Source: Colletotrichum lupini
Lineage: Eukaryota > Ascomycota > Sordariomycetes > Glomerellales > Glomerellaceae
DNA length: 64,000 nucleotides
Assembly: GCF_023278565.1 (NCBI RefSeq)
Contig: NC_064678.1
Coordinates: 2,480,001 to 2,544,000, forward strand
Reading direction: 5' to 3'
The position numbers were made by a program, and so were the translations under genes. The notes beneath the pieces were generated by a model that was given only the letters and a program-made list of their open reading frames with translations, ran no database searches and was not told the origin of the DNA. Numbering within the stretch: the first letter of the stretch is position 1; each line of letters begins with the position of its first letter. Positions 10,138 through 21,586 of the stretch are shown in pieces.

Positions 10138-12525
10138 TCAGTTACCATTACTGATGCTTGTTTCACTTTGCCGATTGGCAGCTTTGCGCATTTTACTCAG
10201 CTGTACAGTAGACATTGGCCGAGAATGGTACATTCGACATTCGGCACCGGCCGCCACGATTCTTCTGTCTCGTGGTGCGCGCCATCGAGCCCAGCTAGTC
10301 CCATGAGCATCTCCTGACAGAGCGTCCCACCTCGTCCTCCAAGGTGCGTACGAGGATGATGATCCAAGTTGCCACCAAGTAGAAGTGACGACTGGACCAG
10401 TGGTACTGAGCGGCAGGACTCTCTTTTGTTCTGATAAACAGCCGTCAAGACTATGACCGGTGCTCAGACACTCCCGGGGAATGGCCGACGTGCTCTTTCG
10501 GGAGGGCCTGTCTCTCGACGATGCAGACGCAGACGCAGCTGGGTGTCGGGTTTTGGGCTTCTCTGGCGAACAGTTGGCCAGCTGTTTGTCATCTGATCGA
10601 GCGATAGTGAGGTAGGACCCTTGCCAAGTAGGGGGCTCTGGTGACTTGGTCACATTGCGCTTTGTGTGGTCATTTTCATCTCTCTTGCCCTTTTCTAGCC
10701 TGCCTTTCTCCCATGATGCGGAAATCTTCCGCCAGACTTCGCGACCACGCTTGAACCCCAGGCTTTCGAATCGATTCTCGGAGTGGGTTTTCAAACCGTC
10801 TGCCTCGCGCCCAGGCCCAGCGATTCTCGATGTTGGCACCAAGATCGTTTTATTGGCTGAGGGCCTCGTCTCCGCATCCATCCGGCAGATGGCTTCCAGA
10901 GTATTAATTCGATCCTTCAAAGAAGAAGAAGTTGATCCTTTAGATATACGGGCGCCCACCGTTGATTGGAAGGAACAACGTATAGCACCATTCGTGGATG
11001 CTTCATATTGCAACTGTTGTCCGTGGCCAGGCTGAAAGGCCATCTGTGAGTTGCCGTTAGCAGACCACCTATTTGCTGGCCCAGTGTGACTGCGCCTCAG
11101 TCGCGAGCCGCTGTTTGGACCAGTATCGTTGGCGCTTTCATCAAACAGCGTTCTCAGACTCGCCACTTTGCTTTGCGCTGTTACGATAGCTGCATTTCCG
11201 GAAGACTCCAGTAACCCCGTCATGGAAGTTGCGTGTTCTGTTTGTAGCTTCTCTTTGGATTCGTAGTATTCTGATTGCGGGACCGATGACCTTGTACTAT
11301 CCCTGCTTATGGACTGGGAGATCTCAAGATCCACCTGATCCGTTGGCCGGTCTGGTGCTTGGGCAATTCCATGCTCCAGATTTGAGGTCGAAGCATCCCG
11401 TGAATGGAGGGCATCCATGGCTCGGGGCCAAAGCCCGAAGAGCTTCCCTCTGTCTCTGTGTCCTCTAAAAACGGTGATCTGCTCCGTTTGCGTTTTTTCG
11501 CGAGTCGGACGACTTCTCTGGCCAAAGCTATACCCAAGGCTCTTCGAAATGCTCCGGGTCCAACTTCCTTCCACTGCCGTTTTTGTTTGGTCACCGGCAT
11601 TGACAAGCCTTGGGTCCAAAGGTGGCTCTGCTCTACCTTGAGGGCTATCTTCAGGAGCTTCGATATCGTTCGACCTCAGTTTCCAAGTCTTAGTCCGGGG
11701 AAGTGTACAGCAAGGTGTCTGTGTCTGTGGCGTGATACCGTAGTTGCTGAAAGTTGGCACCGGTAGGTTTGTCCTGACGCCGCCTACGCAGACCATCAGC
11801 ATTCCGTGCAGACCAGCATTACTTAGGGTGTCATACTTACCCATCGGAGCTTCAAAAAGTTGTCGTCTTTCAGCTACAAGACTTCTCTGTCTTCCATCAG
11901 CTGACCTTCCAGCTTTGTTAGGCCGCCTCTCTCCAGTAAATGGATCAAAAGTGTAGGTTGTTTGTTCTACAGCTGCTCGAATTCCAGTCTGTAGGCTGTT
12001 CTGGGGCTCGCATGACGGACTCCGACGAGGTGAGATCTGGCTCGGGCTTGGGATTGACTGTAACTCCACCACTTCTTCATAGCCTGGCCCAGGTGGAGAT
12101 TCCTTTGCAGGACCAGATTTGACCGAGAAACCTATCTCCTTACGGACAGCGCGGTTCTCGGCTGGCGAACGAGGCACTTCTACGCTCGACGCACCATGGC
12201 TGGCAGTAGCTTGTGTCTCGAGATCAGTCATTATGTCAAGTATCTCGAACTTTGATACGACAGCAGCCAAGGGCGGGGTTTTCAGCTGTGTTGGATGTCT
12301 AGGCAATTTGTCGTTGAATTGTTCAGTCGTAGTGAACTCATCGGTAGATGTTGCGTTCTCGATGAAGCTTGCACCTGGTTGTTGTTGTGAAACACCTGAT
12401 GCTTCGTCTGTTTCTTTGCTCTTGGGAGAGAGTCGAAGAGGCGCGGGCTTCATGTCTCCCCGTACAAAGTCCTTTGGCGACGAGCATCTTGCCTGTGTAG
12501 GTGATCCCGGCAGGTGGCTCTCCAT
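10138..12525 (-). CDS. Hypothetical protein, serine-rich and probably disordered
   Basis: An uninterrupted 796-codon frame starting MESHLPGSPTQARCSSPKDF. I recognise no domain. The protein is rich in Ser, Thr, Arg and Pro, has scattered basic clusters (RPSRKSTS, KRGREVWRKISASWEKGR) and shows no signal peptide, membrane span or repeats. An open frame of this length in a genome of roughly even base composition is unlikely by chance, and serine-rich disordered proteins of this sort are common in filamentous ascomycetes as fast-evolving regulators or scaffolds. Function is unknown. The Trp/Arg-rich stretch near the C-terminus (STWWQLGSSSSYAPWRTRW) looks different in character and could be read through a missed intron. 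Its 3' end lies 250 bp from the end of VPS23, in convergent orientation. Confidence 0.65.
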   Translation of the reverse strand: MESHLPGSPTQARCSSPKDFVRGDMKPAPLRLSPKSKETDEASGVSQQQPGASFIENATSTDEFTTTEQFNDKLPRHPTQLKTPPLAAVVSKFEILDIMTDLETQATASHGASSVEVPRSPAENRAVRKEIGFSVKSGPAKESPPGPGYEEVVELQSIPSPSQISPRRSPSCEPQNSLQTGIRAAVEQTTYTFDPFTGERRPNKAGRSADGRQRSLVAERRQLFEAPMGKYDTLSNAGLHGMLMVCVGGVRTNLPVPTFSNYGITPQTQTPCCTLPRTKTWKLRSNDIEAPEDSPQGRAEPPLDPRLVNAGDQTKTAVEGSWTRSISKSLGYSFGQRSRPTREKTQTEQITVFRGHRDRGKLFGLWPRAMDALHSRDASTSNLEHGIAQAPDRPTDQVDLEISQSISRDSTRSSVPQSEYYESKEKLQTEHATSMTGLLESSGNAAIVTAQSKVASLRTLFDESANDTGPNSGSRLRRSHTGPANRWSANGNSQMAFQPGHGQQLQYEASTNGAIRCSFQSTVGARISKGSTSSSLKDRINTLEAICRMDAETRPSANKTILVPTSRIAGPGREADGLKTHSENRFESLGFKRGREVWRKISASWEKGRLEKGKRDENDHTKRNVTKSPEPPTWQGSYLTIARSDDKQLANCSPEKPKTRHPAASASASSRDRPSRKSTSAIPRECLSTGHSLDGCLSEQKRVLPLSTTGPVVTSTWWQLGSSSSYAPWRTRWDALSGDAHGTSWARWRAPRDRRIVAAGAECRMYHSRPMSTVQLSKMRKAANRQSETSISNGN

Positions 12526-15500
12526 GGGAACGCGTTTTGGAAGAGAGTACTGGCAAGTCGTGTGGCAAGGAACAACAAGGCAATAGAATTCTCACCGTAT
12601 AAGGACCAACAAGTTATGTATTGACGTACGAATCAGGTCGTGATGAAAATGAATGCTGGAGTGACAGTGTTCGGTCGCCAGGTAGCGTCATTAGACCATG
12701 CACTTGCCCTGGCCGAGCAAAGGCTCTCCAGCCATACGCATTGGTAGACTCCTTCTTCTTCATACACGGTAACCAAGTCTAGTACGAGGCAGGAGACCCT
12801 TGGATATGTCCTACAGCCTCTACTTTCGTCCTTGGTTGATGGAGCCGCGCTTTCCGTTCAACTCGGGTAGTGCGGATCAGATCGGAAGGTACCTACTCGA
12901 AGATTGTCATTGGTCCTCGAGGTTTCAGTCATACATGACGCAGACAGAAACAACCGATTCGACGCTTGAAATAAACCTATATCACAATACAGAAGTGACA
13001 TATAAGCAATTTCATAAGTCGAAGACACTCTGTTAATTTCAGATTACGTCTTTTGGGGCCAAGGTAGGGAAGCACAAGAACATGCCTATCATATAGCTGG
13101 GAATGACTTGAATCTCTGCGATGAAGCAACTATCGATGAATTTGCTATTCCACAAGTGAATGAAGCAACTGTGGATTAATCATTTAGGTAGCGAAACATG
13201 ACCATGAATAGCCGTGGTGAGGCAAGCTCACGAATTTCAGTACACGATCATCTGCGTCTGTTCTGGCCAAGGCAGACAACACATGAAATCAACGATTGGC
13301 TGAGACTCGCTCTTCATAAAATCTCGCCTCTCGATTCTTTCTGACGGATCCCTTCTCGAGATTGTCACCTTCGATTCGTTGCCACTCGACGTCGATCAAG
13401 TCACTGCCGCTAGTCTGATAGTGTTGGCGGTGATGGCTGGACTTCATGTGCCAGATAACGGCCATATAACGGCACCGCCCCCATTCCTGTATATTCGAGG
13501 TCGTGCCCCGGTGGTTAGAGGTGTCTAAGGAGGAGCAACTAACATGCCGCACAGAAAACCGGCTGCGACTCTCCTCGCGAGGTACTGATCGAGGCGCGAG
13601 AAGAAAGCTAACAGGCTGCCTGGAGGTAGAAAGACGACGACCAACGTGTAGGTTGATGAGCCCGACTCGAGGCCTAGCTAGGAGCCTCAATTTCAAGAAA
13701 GCAACGATGACTATAAGGGAATCGAATAAAATCAACATGACTCCGAGCATAAAGTGTCGCGCGAGTCCACACACCGGATATGATCATCAGAATCCCTGTG
13801 TAATGGTTGATACTTCCATCACATTTGGTCATTACCTCATTGGGAGAATGTCTCGGTTCTTGACCAGACGTATATTATTCTTGTCCGTATCAAAAAGGTC
13901 TCCAGTACGAGAATTTGACCAAGAAGTTGATATCAGGCATACCTGCAGTGCCATTCAAGAAAGTTAATAGTCGGCTCTTTCAGGACTGATGGCAATAATA
14001 CTGAAAGTGAAGCAAGACTTCCTTGCGCGTTACTCTCGCTCCTGCAATGAGATTCGGTATTCTTGTAAATACGAGTATTTGCTCACATTGCTACATGCAA
14101 TTCTCAACCTGTGATCTCACGTATAGTAAGTGAGTAGGCTGGAAATTGATGATAAAGCAGCTCTATTGGAAGACCTTAGCCGTAAAGTACCGAGGGCGTA
14201 AGACGAAAGATGCAAGTAAGATAGTCACAAACAAACCGTATGGCAGCAAGGTGTGGAATACACTGTTCACAGGTCAGATGGTTCAAGACAACGGCATATG
14301 GTCTCGTTAAAAAATCGGTCAGACTGCACTGCCAGGGATCAATTGTTATTGCAAATGACGCCAGATACATTGCTCTGTCGCACGTCACATGTCACAATGC
14401 CTGAGATCGTCAGATTAGAAAATAAGTCGGGCCATAATACAGCAGCTAAGAGCCACATGCCTAGCTTGTGGCAGCCCAACTTAGCTTGGCTCACTTATTC
14501 TGTCCATTCGAACTCTGACGGCCCGTGTCCTGGCTAGACAAACCAGCTAGACAGCGAGACATGGCCGGCCCGGGCTGTTGTTCACTATTCGGGTAGAAGG
14601 GACTGCCCATGGGATCGACAGAGCGACGTATAATGCTCCCATGTACCCCCCATCCAAATCAGAAATGGGCGCGTCCGTGTTGACCGTAACTTGGTTGTTG
14701 GCTTGACGTCTGGCCAGAGCAGGTGTGGCAGTCTCAAAGCAGCTGTATGCCAGAGTCAATCTGCCTTCCATCATAATTTCTTGGTGGGGGCTGGAACCAG
14801 GAGATCGACCTGACATTATCAGCCGCTGCTGACGCAATTGGTGAGCGCACCCCCCCCCCCCCTCACCAACCCTGTGGCGGCTCAGCAGGCTGGCACTCCT
14901 GCCTCTGACCAAGCTCGCAGATTGGCTTGAACATACTGTTTCACTTACAGCAAACGAACAGGTGAAAATACCCAATGCCGCAATGGGTTCTCCTAGTTAT
15001 TAGGCTTGAAGAGCCACGAGGTCTATGCAGTCATGTAGTCTACTTAAGCGTTTGCCGTTCACCAGAGGCTATACTTTGGCTAGTCGGGTAGGATGGTGCG
15101 ATGTTGACGGATGAGGCGTAAGGGGGAGGCAAGAATCCTGAAGCTCAAGCCTCACCGTCAGGTCCATGAGTCAAAATAGTTGCCCGGATGTCGCAAGGCA
15201 GTTGAGAGTCGTCAAACGCCTGACGCACTTGACGTCTGCCTCCGTCCCGTGAGACCCACTCACACATCCGACCCGGCCGCTGGCCCCGATTCCCCACTTC
15301 CGGTGCGGGGACATAGCTTCTGCACCCCGACGCAACGGGTCTCTACCCAATCGTCGGGTTATCGGGCAGCATAATGAGATCAGAGACTGTGCTCACCAGG
15401 GTAAATGCACGATCGTTATTTTGGCACATTGCTGTCTCAGGAATTTCCAACTTGGTCGGGTGGTTGGTCCTCGTCAGGACTTCACGCCATGAAATAGGAA

Positions 15501-16892
15501 ACGATAAATCCGAAAACATTCCTCAGCCGTCTGTCATTCCGGGAACAGGTGACAACCTGACAGGCGGAGCGGGTCAACCTGGTCTGGACTGAGACAAGAA
15601 GACAACATATTGAGGCCCGTATGACCAATCTCTCAATGCGAAGATTGTGAGAGCCTAGCCCTCTTAATGTCTCTCGTTGACGTTTTAGCGTCTTTCCAGC
15701 TTGGCACTCGGCCGTCCAACATCCCTTACTTTCCAATTCCCTATTAGCCGACACTAATCCGCCTTTTCTGTAACCGCATTTCGTCCGCGCTCCGTTTGAG
15801 TCTTGAAAAGCCGGTTCTAAGACCAATCCGGTAGCTCACGATGCAGTGGCTTGCACACACGATCCGCCTTCCGCCCGAAAGCTCGCCAGACGGCGGATGC
15901 TTGCATAGCCAGTGAGGGGCATTTTTCTGACGAGATGGACCCTGTCATGACCGAATTCCACGTGTCTAAGACAATCCACCCCAAAGCTTCGACCTTGTCT
16001 CCTTGATGCCTCCTCTCGGGGTTTTCCCATTCATCACGACTAAAGCAGCGACCTCGTCCGTGTAAGATCTCGACCTGCGTCAGATTCGCGACGCCTTGTC
16101 TTTGAAATCTTGCCTCTTGGCTCAACCAGCTCAATGGGTGAATCAGAGACAACTGCCGCAACGTCTGACATGTAGGCTAAGCTCGAGCGGAACGATTGAG
16201 CGAAATACCCTTCTTTTCTGGACCACAACCTTCACCGGCAAGCGTTACTTGCGACCACCTCTCCATTCTGACTAAAGCGCGGAGCCATCTCCGATCAACG
16301 CCAAAGAGCTGAGCAGAGCTTCGCCAATTGTCGACGCCATTACAGCTCTTTGGCGAAATCAAGCACGCATCTAGATTAGGCTCAGCCAACTCGTCATGTT
16401 CCTCCACTCATGGGCACCCTCCTTGTTCCCTCTGTAGCTCAAGGTCTAGATAATGGCTTGTCTGTGTCTATTGTCACGGCCGCATTGACGGAAAGCCTCC
16501 TGCGCCTCCCGGTCTAGATCCTTAACTAGATCCTATGATATGGGTGGGGTTTTGACAGTAGGCATTCAGGGTGAATGATAAAAGATCGCCATAGCCTGCT
16601 TCACCTTGCCCTCTTCTCCTAGACTTGCCGTCATTACTTCTTCTCATGTACGCCTGCATACCTGGCTTTTCTGCTCTTCCTTAGAGCTATTAGCTTTCGG
16701 TCTATTTCCTAGCCCCCACTCCAGCTTTCGCTGGGTGAACTTTGATCTTTGACCAGAATTCCACGACATCATTAGCCGGTTTTATCAAATTTTGGGTAAC
16801 CAGTATCGCTCCCTCTTTCAATTCTATTTGAAATCTCATTTTTTTTACACGCCGGTTTATCGTTTTCGCCACAACTCCTATCATTGCCCATC
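12526..16892. other. Large intergenic region (4.4 kb)
   Basis: No gene I can support. Short minus-strand frames at 13289-13774 (161 codons, hydrophobic start), 15817-16161 and 16177-16407 have no motif or splice pattern tying them to a family. A run of 13 C at 14850-14862 lies inside a short inverted repeat (GGTGAG...CTCACC). The last few hundred bases are the pyrimidine-rich promoter and leader of the DUF1996-WSC gene. Gene relics are possible but not shown. Confidence 0.5.
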
Positions 16893-18444
16893 ATGAAAGT
16901 AAGCAAGCAACTTCTCGTTGGGCTCTGGGCAGGCGGCAAAGCGGCTGCTTTCTTCATCATGCCCTGTTCAAAACCAGTGGTTGTTGAGCGCGCCGATCCC
17001 ATTGTCAACCCGGGAGCTCTCTCAGGGCATGTTCATACCATCATGGGTGGTAATGGCTTCGACTTCAGTATGACTTATGAGCAGGCTCGTGCTGCCACTT
17101 GCTCAACGTGCAAGGTGACTGCCGATTTAAGCAACTACTGGACTCCAACCCTCTACTATCAAGGCCAAGACGGCAAATTCACTAGTGTTTCCCAGTCCGG
17201 AGGCATGCTTGCCTACTATTTGTGAGTAACGATGTAGCACAACGAGAGAAGCCAGAGAACTGACCATTATTCCAGGTTCCGCCAGGACGCCAAGGATCCG
17301 GAATACAGCAAAGGGCTCATCGCTTATCCCAAGGGCTTTCGAATGCTAGCGGGCGACCCAAAGCTTCGAAGCTACAACAATACCCTCGAGCAGCGGGCCA
17401 TCTCCTACGTGTGCTTGGGCAACAGCGGCCCTGCAACGAGCGAGCTTCCCAATCGTAGCTGTCCGAATGGCCTCCGTCTTCAAATAATATTCCCTGCATG
17501 CTGGGACGGTGTCAACCTCGATTCACCTGACCACAAAAGCCACATGGCGTACCCGGATCGCCTTGATAACGGAAAATGTCCTACAACTCACCCCAAGAGA
17601 TTCGTTACGTGAGATTACACCAGGGAACTCATGACCACAAGGTGCTGATTTGTCTGCCAGTCTATTCTACGAAGTGATATTTAGCGTCAATGATTTCAAG
17701 GACAAATGGTACGGAGATAAGCAACCGTTTGTGTTGTCTAATGGGTCAGCATCTCACCTTCACTTTCGTACAAAAAAAAATCTGCTTAGACTACCTAGTG
17801 ATCCGACTGGATATGGCTTGCACGGCGATTTCATCAATGGATGGGACGTCAATGTACTCCAATCGGCTATCACACAATGCACCGACAACGGTGGTAGCAT
17901 CGAGAAATGCCCTGTTTTCCAGTTTTTTGACGACGAGACCCGAAGGAACTGCCAAGTCCCCGTCAAGGTTGACGAGCAAGTTCAGGGCCAGTTTGATAAG
18001 TTGCCTGGTTGCAACAGCGTTCAACGAGGCCCAGGTAACGCTGTGGCAGAATCAGGCTGCGGTGCAGCGACCCAGATCTCGGCACCCAAGTGGGGTTACA
18101 AGGACGTGACAAGTACTCTCAAGTACAAATATCTGGGCTGTGGCCGTGATCCGGCTGGACAGACTAGGACGCTCCAGGGCGCCAAGACGTCCGGTGATAG
18201 CATGACGGTTGATACATGTATCAAGTACTGTGACGGAAAGGGCTTTCAGTATGCCGGCCTTGAATATGCGAAAGAATGCTGGTGCGGGAACTCGGTAGCT
18301 GATGATCGGAAGCCCAAAAAGGGGCTCTGGGGAGCTTGCGATATGCCCTGTGGGGGTAGCAAGACGGAGATGTGCGGCGGCTGGGCTGCGATGTCTCTCT
18401 ATCAGAAGTGCAACGGGACTTGCACGAACGCGGAGTTGATGTGA
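16893..18444 (+). CDS. Secreted DUF1996 protein with C-terminal WSC domain
   Basis: There are three exons: 16893-17221, 17276-17608 and 17661-18444 (481 aa). The introns are 54 and 52 bp. Both junctions keep frame: LAYY-LFRQDAKDPEYSKGL and HPKRFV-TLFYEVIFSV. The ATG at 16893 begins a signal peptide (MKVSKQLLVGLWAGGKAAAFF). The DUF1996 core (about residues 30-340) shows VNPGALSGHVHTIMGG, the PKGFRMLAGD segment, CWDGVNLDSPDHKSHMAYPD and NGWDVNVLQSAITQC. A WSC domain follows (about 373-470: LGCGRD..., CIKYCDGKGFQYAGLEYAKECWCGN) with the expected paired cysteines. WSC modules bind carbohydrate or sense the wall, so attachment to the cell wall or a polysaccharide is likely. The enzymatic role of DUF1996, if any, is not known to me. 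Confidence 0.93.
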
Positions 18445-18932
18445 TCAAAGATAATCGGTAGAGCCGAGGAAGTTTTATCGCGTACAACAGATTTAGTTCA
18501 CACGGTTGCGTACCGCCTAATTGATTGCCATCATCGCACTGCTTGCTTAAACTGCTGGTGTCCTAATCGATAGAGGGCGAGCTAGGCACACGAGGTAGAC
18601 TTGCGACACTGTTGGAGCAACCGCCGTACATACTCCCTGTTGGTAGAACATATTCACGGCACAAGTGCATCCAAATGAACGATTATTGCGTCAGAGAGAG
18701 ATTCATTAAAGCCAGCCGGTGCGGGCCGTGGCGTTGAGGTCAACACCAGACCTCAGATGCCATTCCCCGTAGCCTCGAGGCTACCTTTCTTCGAGTATTG
18801 TACAGCCAGCTTCTATTGCGGCAAAAAGGACGTAATTATACATGAGCCGTCATTCGATTCTAGAAAGATCTTTATTGACTGCGAAATCGAAGCGTCAGCG
18901 ACCTTGAATTGGGGCTCAAGGTGATGAGTAAC
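18445..18932. other. Intergenic, convergent 3' regions
   Basis: About 490 bp between the DUF1996-WSC stop and the TOM6 stop. No gene, repeat or RNA recognised. Confidence 0.5.
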
Positions 18933-19180
18933 TTACGGAGGAAGAAGGAACTCGCCCCAGGAGCTGGAGAGGAAAGTCACAGCTGCCTGAACTGGACGTT
19001 AGCAGGGCTCACAGATCAGGGGTCTGGAAGCGCATGGTGACTTACGCCGAAGATGGCGACGCTGCGCACGATGGGTGCATTCTCAGAGGAAGTCAACGCA
19101 TCGTATGTTGATCTGAAGTAACCCTTGGGCTGACGAGAGCGCTGGTTGTCTCTCTGGACGACGATTCTCTTGGCAGGCAT
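18933..19180 (-). CDS. TOM6: TOM complex small subunit Tom6
   Basis: A small tail-anchored subunit that stabilises the translocase of the outer mitochondrial membrane. There are two exons, 19180-19046 (45 codons) and 18986-18933 (17 codons plus TAA), separated by a 59-bp intron with GTAAGT, CTAAC and CAG signals. The product is 62 aa, starting MPAKRIVVQRDNQRSRQPKG. The conserved core is YDALTSSENAPIVRSVAIFG, followed after splicing by AAVTFLSSSWGEFLLPP. This matches the Tom6 layout I recall from Neurospora: basic cytosolic N-terminus, one membrane helix, and a short tail ending LLPP. An in-frame upstream ATG at 19207 is unlikely to be used because family members begin near MPAK. The coding exons are too short for ordinary ORF calling. 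Confidence 0.9.
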
Positions 19181-19706
19181 GACGAATAATTGGATTTGAA
19201 GACGCAAAGGAAGAACGATTTACGAGTTGAGCTTGGAGATGTGGTGTACGGTGATGTGATTGTAGCAAGGGGCGGGATGTGAGGTCGTAAACGCGATCGG
19301 TCGGCTCGACTTCACGCGGAAAGCGTACAGGGCCGAAATTTTTTGACTGGGCGTCGTCAACCACGCGCAAGCCACATATGGCAAGGCCTTGTTGTGGCTG
19401 AGGTGGGGATGATAGCTCTTATCGGACATCAGATAAAGCGCTTGATAGGGTAAGGTACCTAGGTACCTCTACCTACCTTGATCTCCACTACCCTTTCACT
19501 CGGCTTAGGTAATATTTCTACGTATCCGTACTACGTACAGACGTCCCAATCGCCTTGCCAGTCTGCTCAACAACTTATACATCACTACCCCACGTCGCGA
19601 GAACCTTGAAGGGGCTGGACTCTGTTTAAGACTCAGGGCATTTCTGCGTGGGCAATGCGCAAAGCAGCATCGACTCTGGAGTAACCGGCGACAGTACTTA
19701 GACATA
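19181..19706. other. Intergenic: divergent promoter of TOM6 and the downstream gene
   Basis: About 530 bp shared by two divergently transcribed genes. It contains a dense GGTAAGGTACCTAGGTACCT cluster at about 19450-19485 and a TCCGTACTACGTAC stretch near 19525. No coding frame is supported. Confidence 0.5.
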
Positions 19707-20615
19707 ATGACTGACACTCCGCAGCCTGTGGGTCCTGGCGGCTTCTTTCCATTGCAATCTCTCCCTTCACCTGCTCCTAGCAGTGCCTCCGCGCGCTCAA
19801 GTGCGGCTTTGCCGCATCCCCGCGCCAGATCGCTCCGACCAGGTTCCAACAAGGAAGAGACGGTACGCCGGTACATTGAGGAACGTCTCGCCATTGTCAA
19901 TCGTCGTTATGTCAAGAAGCATGGCAGTGCCGAGCCCGGCGACGATGTCATAGGCTACAAGAGCTTTACGGAGCTTTGCAAGGACCTACATAACGTCATC
20001 GACGTCCTATGGCTGTCCGGAACACGTGAGGAACTAGCCCGTCTCCCTCGAAAATCGGCGTTGCTTTGAGTTAAACGCCGGTACTATTGCTGACTCTGTC
20101 GTGTAGCGAGCATACAGATTCCCTTCCTCTTGAACATTGCCAGCGACTTCACGCAATGGATTGACGCCTTTACTCCTTCCCCGAGAGCTACCTTCTCCGT
20201 TTTGAAAAAGCTGGACCATTGCTTCGCAAGCCTCTTGATCGGCCGCGATATCGAGACCAAAGACACCTTGCCTGGCTTTGAGAACGGCATGAGAGCTGGC
20301 ATGTCTACGACAGATATGGTGCGATGCCGTAGCTCGGTGGAGCAGACACGACTGGTCATTGTGGAGGTCCTTAGCAAGGAGTCCGACGGAGACGACGGCA
20401 CAAAAGGTGACGAGACAGACGCAAATTCCATGAATAGCGACACTGAACTGGAAGATGCGACGGACACGACGTGGAGCGAAGACGAGGACAGTCTCTACAT
20501 GGACGCAGCGCGAGTCTATGAGCACACCATCGTGCGGCTAGGTGAGAAGCTGGGAGATGTATTTGGACCCGCGGTTCCGGGCGCGAGCGGTAATACCATC
20601 TGCTCTGCAGGTTGA
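19707..20615 (+). CDS. Conserved fungal protein of unknown function
   Basis: Exons are 19707-20025 and 20107-20615, with an 81-bp intron (GTGAGG...TGTAG). The spliced product is 275 aa. The junction reads LWLSGT-PSIQIPFLLNIASDF, which fits the family as I remember it. The N-terminus is Pro/Ser-rich (MTDTPQPVGPGGFFPLQSLP). A helical region follows (YIEERLAIVNRRYVKKHG, GYKSFTELCKDLHNVIDVLW) and then FTQWIDAFTPSPRATFSVLKKLDHCFASLL and GFENGMRAGMSTTDMVRC. An acidic tract (DGDDGTKGDETD...SEDEDS) lies near the C-terminus. Relatives are sometimes labelled meiotic recombination protein Dmc1, but there is no RecA-type ATPase motif, so I do not use that name. A further donor (GTGAGA, 20545) and acceptor (CTCTGCAG, 20611) could give an alternative, shorter C-terminus. 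Confidence 0.8.
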
Positions 20616-21572
20616 ATACGGCCTACACGGCCCAACAAGTCCTTACGCGGGCCTCGACTTACAAATCTATCCAACTACGGCGAGCAGGCCGCAGTAAGAA
20701 CATAGATACCTTCTACCCAGAAACTGCATATTGCGGGCTGCCTGATTTTGGTCAGCGAGGAATCTAGCCCACTACGCCACGGAACAGTTCATGGAGCTGG
20801 TCCTGCCAGGACCCGGCAATGCGACTCACAAGCAGATGAAATTATCGCGTTGAAGTACCAGCAACCATGGTTTGCCAGTTTTTCAAGCACATGACAGCAT
20901 TGCAGGATAAATAGTACTGCGATTGATGCTCTGTTGGTTTACACGGCGTGGGTTCGCTGCACCGTAACAAAACGTCTCATTTTTACTTCGGGAGAGAGGT
21001 CGACAACAGTTTCATGGAAGAAGGTAGCACATGAATGATACAGTCACGCATTCTGACATAAGGCATGGCTATGCGTAATGGGGTGATGCGATGACTGGAC
21101 AATGACAGCCACAATCAACCCCCGTGCTTGAAACATGTGACAGCTGTAGTGGTTCATCCGAGAACGATAACGCAGTTCGTTTCCATTGCGGGAGTCTTCA
21201 GTTTCATGAATGGGGGCACAAAAGTTGCAGTGGCGGAGGTGGCACTCAACGGCGCTGAAGCATTGTGGAATTCTTTTTGGGCGACGAGGCGAGCGTGCGA
21301 TGGAAGGCATTCGCTTATCGTACACTAGAGCTGCATCTCTTATCCATGAGTACGGATACGCATACCTAGGTACACAGTATTCGTCTGTGAGCGGCTAAGG
21401 TAGTCAAGGGCCCATCTCGAGGCCTCCTACAGAATACCCCGTACTGCGTAGAGTTCTGTTGAAGTGCCAACTCAATCGAGCCGGGACTCCTGAGGGGGGA
21501 GAAATCTCCGTTGTCCCAGGTGGACGTGGTCCAACTTGCAAGCGGCGCTGGACCCATTTGTGGATTTGGGCC
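20616..21572. other. Intergenic, left flank of the AT-rich island
   Basis: About 950 bp of ordinary composition. No gene seen. Small frames at 21044-21589 overlap on both strands without recognisable content. Confidence 0.45.
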
Positions 21573-21586
21573 GACGTCTCCCTGTT
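21573..21586 (+). repeat. 14-bp direct repeat, left copy
   Basis: The sequence GACGTCTCCCTGTT occurs here and again, identically, at 22962-22975, bracketing the AT-rich block. It may be a target-site duplication or a remnant of a longer terminal repeat. Confidence 0.75.

Noticed and set aside
13289..13774. 161-codon minus frame with a hydrophobic start
   Set aside because: The first 30 residues vaguely resemble the last helix of an RTA1-type membrane protein, but no upstream exons with good splice signals could be joined. A plus-strand frame of similar length overlaps it.
15817..16407. Adjacent minus frames containing Trp-rich segments
   Set aside because: They hint at a decayed gene, but frame changes cannot be explained by splice sites and no family was recognised.
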